Assembly (NCBI GenBank): GCA_027858295.1
Contig: JAQICZ010000034.1
Location: forward strand, 1-44,378
Source: Nanobdellota archaeon
GTDB taxonomy: Archaea > Nanobdellota > Nanobdellia > Pacearchaeales > GW2011-AR1
Direction of reading: 5' to 3'
Length of the DNA: 44,378 bases
A program made the position numbers and the translations under genes. The notes beneath the pieces were generated by a model. That model saw only the letters and a list, made by a program, of their open reading frames with translations. It was not told where the DNA came from and made no database searches. Below, in pieces: positions 38,669 to 44,378 of the stretch (within the stretch, counting starts at the first letter, position 1; each line of letters starts with the position of its first letter).

Positions 38669-39364
38669 ATGACAGAAGAAAAAATGAAAAAAGAAGACAA
38701 CATGATTGAGTTGAAGAACATTAAAGCTGGGTATGGTAAGTTTGAAGTTTTGCATGGGATGAATATGGAAATTCCTAGAGGCAAGATTACTGCTATTATT
38801 GGGCCTAATGGAAGTGGAAAAAGTACGGTTATAAAATCAATATATAATATTGCGGATGTTTATTCTGGAAAGGTCTTGCTGAATGATGAAGACATTACTA
38901 ACCTTCAAGCTCACGAATTGATTCGCCATGGTGTTGCGTATATCCCTCAAGGCAAAAGGATTTTTGAAGAGTTAACTGTGCTCGAGAATTTGGAACTTGG
39001 TGCTGAATTTATTAATGACAAAGAATTATGTGAAACTCGAATCAAGGAAGTGTTTAGGAAATATCCAGTTCTCGAAAAGAGGCAGAAAAAGTTAGCTTAT
39101 GGATTAAGCGGTGGGGAGAGGCAGCAGCTTGCGCTTGGTCGTGCTTTGATTCAAAAGCCCGAAGTTATTATTATGGATGAACCGTCTATTGGCCTATCAC
39201 CAATTTTACAGAAGGATTTATTTTTGATGATTCAGGAGCTCCGAGATGAAGGGTTAACTATTTTGATTGTTGAGCAGAATGCTAAGAAGGCAATTGAGAT
39301 TGCTGACAAGACTTATATTTTGGAGAACAAGAAGATACGGGAAGTTTATTTGGGTGGGTATTGA
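38669..39364 (+). CDS. livF: Branched-chain amino acid ABC transporter ATPase LivF, with shortened C-terminus
   Basis: IIGPNGSGKSTVIKS, LSGGERQQLALGRALIQKPEVIIMDEPSIGLSP; ends ADKTYILENKKIREVYLGGY without the usual GEVVFSGGAEIL segment. Confidence 0.93.
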   Translation: MTEEKMKKEDNMIELKNIKAGYGKFEVLHGMNMEIPRGKITAIIGPNGSGKSTVIKSIYNIADVYSGKVLLNDEDITNLQAHELIRHGVAYIPQGKRIFEELTVLENLELGAEFINDKELCETRIKEVFRKYPVLEKRQKKLAYGLSGGERQQLALGRALIQKPEVIIMDEPSIGLSPILQKDLFLMIQELRDEGLTILIVEQNAKKAIEIADKTYILENKKIREVYLGGY

Positions 39365-39366
39365 TT
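39329..39366. repeat. 38-bp direct repeat, left copy
   Basis: AAGAAGATACGGGAAGTTTATTTGGGTGGGTATTGATT, identical at 40791-40828. Confidence 0.97.
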
Positions 39367-39442
39367 TTCTTCTTTGCCGAGGGTTTCTTAAAGAAAATAA
39401 GTATAGTAGTAGTTTTTTGTCACAGAAAGCTTTAAATAATAA

Positions 39443-39479
39443 TACTACTATATTTATATAAATTATAAAAAAAGTAGTA
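39443..39479. promoter_or_regulatory. Inverted repeat TACTACT...AGTAGTA bracketing a TATA box
   Basis: TACTACT (39443-39449) / AGTAGTA (39473-39479) around TATTTATATAAATT; ATPase ATG at 39490. Confidence 0.65.
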
Positions 39480-39489
39480 CTAAAATAAG

Positions 39490-40704
39490 ATGTATATTAG
39501 GCGAGATTTAGAAAAAAAACTAGAAAAGTATAAAGATGTACGTGAAATCATTGCAATAGTTGGAACTAGACAATGCGGCAAAACAACTTTAATCGAACAT
39601 TTTTTCTCAAAATTGAAAAATAAAGAAATGATTAGCTTTGAAGATCAAAAAACATTAAATTTATTTTCAACAAATATAGACTTATTCATAGAAACCCATG
39701 TAAAAGGAATTGATTATTTATTTATTGATGAGTTTCAGTATGCAAAGAATGGAGGAAAACAGTTAAAATATATTTACGATAACTATGATGTAAAGATTTT
39801 TATAACTGGATCCTCTGCCCCTGATCTTGCAGTTCATGGGCTAAAATTTTTAGTTGGAAGAGTTTTTATCCTTAATTTATATCCCTTTAGTTTCTCAGAA
39901 TTCTTAAGATATAAGAATGAAAAATTGCATGAAATTTATTTGGAAAAGAAAAGCTCAAAAGAATTTTTAGATATGATTAATAGATATTATCAAGAATTTG
40001 CAATTTATGGTGGATATCCTAGAGTAATCACCTCAAAAACGATTGAGGAAAAGAAAGATGTATTAAAAAATATCTACAATACTTATTTTCTAAGAGAAGT
40101 AAAAGAAATCTTGCAACTTTCTGATAATTTCAAATTAGCAAAATTAATAAAGATTTTAGCATTGCAAACAGGTAGCTTGACAAATTATTCTGAACTCTGT
40201 TCTACCGTTGAATATAAGAATATTGAACTTCTAAAAAGCTTAAATGTCTTAGTACAAACATTTATTTGCATTGAAGCTAAGCCATTTTTTACAAATAAGA
40301 AAAAAGAAATAATTAAATCTCCTGAGTTTTTCTTTTTAGATAATGGATTTAGAAACATTGTTCTTAATAATTTTCAGGCATTAGGTGACCGAGTTGATAC
40401 AGGTAGTTTAAACGAAAATTTTGTGGCATCTGAACTTATTAAAGGAGAGAATGAACTGAAATATTGGAGAACTAAATTTAAGGCAGAAGTTGATTTTATA
40501 TTAGAAAAGAATGGAGAAACTATTCCAATAGAAGTCAAGTCCCAATTAAATGATAAGAAGATTACTAGGTCCTTTAGAAATTTCTTAGATATGTATGAAC
40601 CAAAAAAAGGATTTATCTTTAGTTATAATTTAATTGATAGTATGAATATTAAGAAGACTAAGGTTGACTTCCGGGGAATTGTAGAGATTGGAAAGTTTGC
40701 CTAA
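39490..40704 (+). CDS. AAA_14/DUF4143 ATPase
   Basis: IIAIVGTRQCGKTTLIEHFF (Walker A), IDYLFIDEFQYAKNGGKQLKYIYD, FITGSSAPDL, C-terminal EVDFILEKNGETIPIEVKSQ. Confidence 0.92.
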   Translation: MYIRRDLEKKLEKYKDVREIIAIVGTRQCGKTTLIEHFFSKLKNKEMISFEDQKTLNLFSTNIDLFIETHVKGIDYLFIDEFQYAKNGGKQLKYIYDNYDVKIFITGSSAPDLAVHGLKFLVGRVFILNLYPFSFSEFLRYKNEKLHEIYLEKKSSKEFLDMINRYYQEFAIYGGYPRVITSKTIEEKKDVLKNIYNTYFLREVKEILQLSDNFKLAKLIKILALQTGSLTNYSELCSTVEYKNIELLKSLNVLVQTFICIEAKPFFTNKKKEIIKSPEFFFLDNGFRNIVLNNFQALGDRVDTGSLNENFVASELIKGENELKYWRTKFKAEVDFILEKNGETIPIEVKSQLNDKKITRSFRNFLDMYEPKKGFIFSYNLIDSMNIKKTKVDFRGIVEIGKFA

Positions 40705-40825
40705 GAAAAGCAATAAGATTAGTCGATAAGACTTATTTATTGGAGAATGGTGAGGTTGTTTTTAGTGGTGGAGCTGAGATATTGAAGAATAAGAAGATAC
40801 GGGAAGTTTATTTGGGTGGGTATTG
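40705..40825 (+). pseudogene. livF 3'-end remnant
   Basis: Translates in one frame to RKAIRLVDKTYLLENGEVVFSGGAEILKNKKIREVYLGGY*, the canonical LivF C-terminus. Confidence 0.85.
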
Positions 40826-40828
40826 ATT
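40791..40828. repeat. 38-bp direct repeat, right copy
   Basis: Identical to 39329-39366. Confidence 0.97.
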
Positions 40829-40937
40829 ATTTATTTGACTTTATCCCATAATTGATCAAAGACTTGCTCGAATGTTTTAGCAAATACTTCGTCTTTTATT
40901 CCAAAACCTCTTTAAACCTTTTATTCCCCACTCTTTT

Positions 40938-42119
40938 ATGCACTACCACATAATCCTAACAGAAAGATGCAACCTAAAATGCACCTACTGCTACGAAAAA
41001 TCAATGAAAGAATTCGAGAACGGACTCGAAGAGAAATGGGACTATGATATGGAAACACCAGTAGATTCAGGAGTTTCAATCGAAAGAATAAAAAAACTAA
41101 TCAAACCAACAGACACACTAATCTTCTATGGTGGGGAGCCGCTTGTTATGATGGATAAGATGAAAGAGATTATGGACCATGTGAATTGTAAGTTTCAGAT
41201 GCAGTCTAATGGGGTTTTGCTTGATCAGTTACCTACTGAATATTTGCTTCGGTTGGATAAGATGTTGATTTCTATTGATGGGACTTCTGAGAGGACTAAT
41301 ACTAATAAAGGCAAGGCGAAGTATGAGATTATTACTAATAATTTGCGTGATGCTCGGGACCGTGGATATAAGGGCGAAGTTGTTGCGCGTATGGTTATTA
41401 CTGAACCTGATTTATATGAACAGGTTATGCATTTGATTGGTTTGATTAAAGTTGGTCTTTACGATTCGATTCATTGGCAGATTGATGCGGAGTTTTATAA
41501 GTTTGATTATGATAAGGAGAAGTTCACTGAATTTGTGAAGGGATATAATGCATCTCTGAAGAGGTTGCTTAAATGGTGGTTAGCAGAGATGCAGCGGTCA
41601 ACTGTTCACGGTCTACAGTCTACGGTTGACGGTCCACGGTCCACGGTCCCAAAGATTTATCCTTTTCTTGGAGTTTTAGGCAGAGTAATGGGCTGGGACA
41701 AAGAAACTCGGTTACCCTGCGGTGCAGGCTATGCTAATTTTACTATTAATACCAATGGGAATTTGTCTGCTTGTCCTATTATGAATTCGGTTAAGAACAT
41801 GTATTGTGGTTCTGTTGAGGAAGGTGTGACGAAGGAAATGAAATGTGGCGGATGGTGTGTTGGTTGTTCGTATATAGATATTTGTGGTGGTCGTTGTCTT
41901 TATTCAAATGATGCCCAACTCTGGCCAAAAGAAGGACATGATTTAGTTTGTGAAACAATTAAATGTTTAATTGATGGAATTCGAGGGCTTGTTGACGGTA
42001 GACGATTGACGGTAGACGGTAAGGAATTAAAGAATATTCGTGAGTTGATTGAAGAGGGTGTTGTTGGGAAAGAAGATTTTGATTTTGAGCGCTACTTCGG
42101 CCCGGAGATTATACCTTAG
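40938..42119 (+). CDS. Radical SAM/SPASM-type protein (archaeal putative peptide-modifying, possibly AF1577-like)
   Basis: HIILTERCNLKCTYCYEKS (CxxxCxxC), LIFYGGEPLV, SPASM-like CGAGYANFTINTNGNLSACPIM...CGGWCVGCSYIDICGGRCLYS. Confidence 0.88.
   Translation: MHYHIILTERCNLKCTYCYEKSMKEFENGLEEKWDYDMETPVDSGVSIERIKKLIKPTDTLIFYGGEPLVMMDKMKEIMDHVNCKFQMQSNGVLLDQLPTEYLLRLDKMLISIDGTSERTNTNKGKAKYEIITNNLRDARDRGYKGEVVARMVITEPDLYEQVMHLIGLIKVGLYDSIHWQIDAEFYKFDYDKEKFTEFVKGYNASLKRLLKWWLAEMQRSTVHGLQSTVDGPRSTVPKIYPFLGVLGRVMGWDKETRLPCGAGYANFTINTNGNLSACPIMNSVKNMYCGSVEEGVTKEMKCGGWCVGCSYIDICGGRCLYSNDAQLWPKEGHDLVCETIKCLIDGIRGLVDGRRLTVDGKELKNIRELIEEGVVGKEDFDFERYFGPEIIP
41596..41650. repeat. Heptamer array inside the radical SAM gene, array 1
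   Basis: GGTCAAC TGTTCAC GGTCTAC AGTCTAC GGTTGAC GGTCCAC GGTCCAC GGTCCC. Confidence 0.92.
41989..42023. repeat. Heptamer array inside the radical SAM gene, array 2
   Basis: TTGTTGAC GGTAGAC GATTGAC GGTAGAC GGTAA. Confidence 0.85.
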
Positions 42120-42278
42120 ACCGAAGAAGCCCACGTTAACAATTTTATTTGAGAATAAAATGATCAAGAGAAGTATTTTGGGCCTGAGATTCTTCTTTAG
42201 GGATTAAGGCAGATTGATATGGGAGCATTGAGTTAATGTTAGGACATACTTGGTTGGAGATTAACAGAGTAGTTTTAT

Positions 42279-42989
42279 TTATTGTTTTATTCCAACTAAT
42301 AATCCCCGTCCTATTAATCCGTGTTTCATATACTTTACTTTGAATCCTGATTCGCACATCAACTTTGCAATTCTCTTGTGTGATGTTATTTTTAATTCAT
42401 GTGTATCGTTCATTTTTTTAATTCCATTGTTTTTTATTGCAATGGTGTAATGATTTTCTAGTATTGTAAAGTCTTTTTTTCTTTTGAGGCTTGTTATTCT
42501 TGATATTTTCATATTCTCTCCGTTGTATGTTCTCATATGAAACATATCTTCTGGATGATTTGACTCTGAAAACCAAGGTTCTATTATTGCTACTCCACCT
42601 GTATTTAGATGATAGTAGAAGTTTTGGAATGTTTGTTTCAATTCTTCATCTGTTTTAAGATATCCTATGCCGCTGAAGAGCGAAGTCATTATATCAAACT
42701 TTTTACACAGGTTAAAGTTTGTCATATTTCCGAGATTAAAATTATTTTGTGGAAATTTTATTTTTGCTACCGAGAGTAATTCTTGGCTTAAATCTAAACC
42801 TTCACAGTTGAATCTCTTTTTTAGAAAGTTTATGTGATTTCCAGTTCCGCAGGCGACATCTAGCAGTCTTTTACCTTTTGACTTTTTGTATTTTTTGATT
42901 ACTTGGTTTATTATTTTTGATTCTTTTTTGTAATTTTTGTTTAGATATAGGCAATCATAATATTTTACAAATTCTTTGTATTCTAACAT
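42279..42989 (-). CDS. Class I SAM-dependent methyltransferase
   Basis: RLLDVACGTGNHINFLKKRF...EGLDLSQELLSVAKIKFP...FDIMTSLFSGIGYLKT; start 1 nt downstream of the preceding gene. Confidence 0.9.
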   Translation of the reverse strand: MLEYKEFVKYYDCLYLNKNYKKESKIINQVIKKYKKSKGKRLLDVACGTGNHINFLKKRFNCEGLDLSQELLSVAKIKFPQNNFNLGNMTNFNLCKKFDIMTSLFSGIGYLKTDEELKQTFQNFYYHLNTGGVAIIEPWFSESNHPEDMFHMRTYNGENMKISRITSLKRKKDFTILENHYTIAIKNNGIKKMNDTHELKITSHKRIAKLMCESGFKVKYMKHGLIGRGLLVGIKQ

Positions 42990-42990
42990 T

Positions 42991-43692
42991 TTAATTTATA
43001 ATTGCCCATGCGTTTTTTCTATCGGGTAGTTTTTTATTTAACCTCTCAAAAGTTTTGCCTAATACAATATCACAGATAAAATAGAATACAGAATCTGTTC
43101 GGGGATATGGAGAGAGGTTATAATAAACCCCTTTGTAGTTTATACCTGAATATGCTAACGAAAATTCATCAAGGACATAATCGCAAAGCTTCCAATACTC
43201 ATATTCTTTAAACTTTCTATCTAGCAAGGATTCTTTTACTGCTTTCAAAATAGGAGTTCTAAAGTCTTTATTATTTTTGAATTCTCTGTAAACGGATTGA
43301 GTCGTTTTTGGCCAAAATATATCTTCTTTCTCATATTCATCCCAATTGATAACATTGACTCTTTCTTTTATTTCTAAAGGAAATGTTGAAATGAATTCTT
43401 CAATATTTTGTTTTATTATATTACCATCCTTTAAAACTCGTCTTAAACTAGCAGCTTCCGAATATGTTTTATTTCTAATAAAAAAATTTGTGTCCTGTAT
43501 TTTATCTACTACTAATAATAATACTTTTTCTTTTGTGTATTCTAATGCCCAATTTAAATATTCTTTTATATTGTTATTAAGTACTCCTTTATGCGAAAAG
43601 AATTTGTTTCCTAGACATATTGGAATGAATATGTTGTGTTCTCTGGATTCTATTTTCCCTTCAGTTGTATTGAAGAGTTGTTTAATCTTCAT
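42991..43692 (-). CDS. Cyclodipeptide synthase-like protein (copy 1)
   Basis: HNIFIPICLGNKFFSHKG aligns with AlbC HALIGISAGNSYFSQKN; WALEYTKEKVLLLVVDKIQDTNFF...SLRRVLKDG; DYVLDEFSLAYSG...YYNLSPYPRTDSVFYF aligns with NYVLAEAPLF...SSVLCYH. Confidence 0.72.
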   Translation of the reverse strand: MKIKQLFNTTEGKIESREHNIFIPICLGNKFFSHKGVLNNNIKEYLNWALEYTKEKVLLLVVDKIQDTNFFIRNKTYSEAASLRRVLKDGNIIKQNIEEFISTFPLEIKERVNVINWDEYEKEDIFWPKTTQSVYREFKNNKDFRTPILKAVKESLLDRKFKEYEYWKLCDYVLDEFSLAYSGINYKGVYYNLSPYPRTDSVFYFICDIVLGKTFERLNKKLPDRKNAWAIIN

Positions 43693-43693
43693 T

Positions 43694-44378
43694 TTAATTA
43701 ATAATCACCATTGCAACTTTTTCTTTTGGTAGTCTTTTTTCTAACTTTTTAAATATTTTATTTTGTTTTATATCTTCTAAAAAATAAACTGTGGAATCTG
43801 AGAATGGATAAATGAACATCCTATAATAGTCATCCTGATATATCACTCCATGATAGCATATTGAGAATTCATCTAAGATATAATCTGAAAGTTTCCAGTA
43901 TTGCGCTTCACTAAATTTTCTATCTGTCAATGTTGTCTTAATGGTTTTTAATATTGCACTTCTAAACTCTTTATTATTTTTGAATTCATTATAAACTAAT
44001 CTTGTTGTTAACCCGCAAATAGAATCTTCTTTTTCGTATTCTTCCCAATTAACAATTTTAATTTTGTTTTGTGCCTGTTTCGGGAGATTGCTTATCATTT
44101 CTTCTACGCCTTTTCTTATTTCTAGACCACACCTTAAGACTCTTCTTAAATTTTGGTGTTCTGTATTGTTAGAAATTCTAACCATATAATTTGTTAATTG
44201 TATTTTATCTGGAATTACAATTAATACTTTTTCTTTTGTGTTTTCTAATGCCCATTTTAAATATTCTTTAAATTTTTCACTTATTAGGCCTTTATTTGAA
44301 AAAAATTTATTCCCTAAACATATTGGAATGAATATGTTGTGTTTCTTTGATTCTATTTTTTATTCACTTGTATTAAAT
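43694..44378 (-). pseudogene. Second CDPS-like gene (copy 2), in-frame TAA near its 5' end; continues past the window edge
   Basis: Reading upstream of the annotated Met gives NTSE*KIESKKHNIFIPICLGNKFFSNKGLISEKFKEYLKWALENTKEKVLIVIPDKIQLTNYMVRISNN..., closely matching copy 1; TAA at 44360-44362 in frame. Confidence 0.65.

Noticed and set aside
40833-40910. Short minus-strand coding-like fragment GFGIKDEVFAKTFEQVFDQLWDKVK
   Set aside because: Only about 25 codons; could be a gene remnant but too short to assign a family.
840-42280. CRISPR array interpretation of the dispersed repeats
   Set aside because: Repeats are kilobases apart, mosaic and without regular spacers; no cas genes seen.

Overview
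This is a low-GC archaeal chromosomal window; a DPANN/Woesearchaeota-like origin is an inference. Archaeal markers are a group II chaperonin (thermosome), an HTH_10 regulator, Lrp-type tandem regulators, an intron-bearing C1:G72 tRNA-Tyr and TATA-box promoters. The largest block (about 28.5-39.4 kb) is a branched-chain-amino-acid-type ABC transporter locus. It has three LivK-like binding proteins, two double-HTH Lrp/AsnC-like regulators and LivH, LivM, LivG and LivF. The locus is interrupted by a NYN-domain gene and a MNT/HEPN pair, and its end is disturbed by a DUF4143-type ATPase flanked by 38-bp direct repeats. Other genes include a SNF2 helicase near a Zn-ribbon/coiled-coil protein, a metzincin-like protease, a Fic protein, a second MNT/HEPN pair and a radical SAM/SPASM protein. 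The strongest candidate for an undescribed system is at the right edge: two tandem cyclodipeptide synthase (CDPS)-like genes with Cys at the aligned nucleophile position, packed 1 nt upstream of a SAM methyltransferase. This would be a putative archaeal diketopiperazine pathway. Non-coding highlights are nested partial copies of tRNA-Tyr, a three-copy hairpin family with covarying stems, a dispersed mosaic intergenic repeat family, heptamer arrays that have entered a coding gene in frame, and dyads straddling several TATA boxes. All assignments come from reading motifs by eye; no database search was run.
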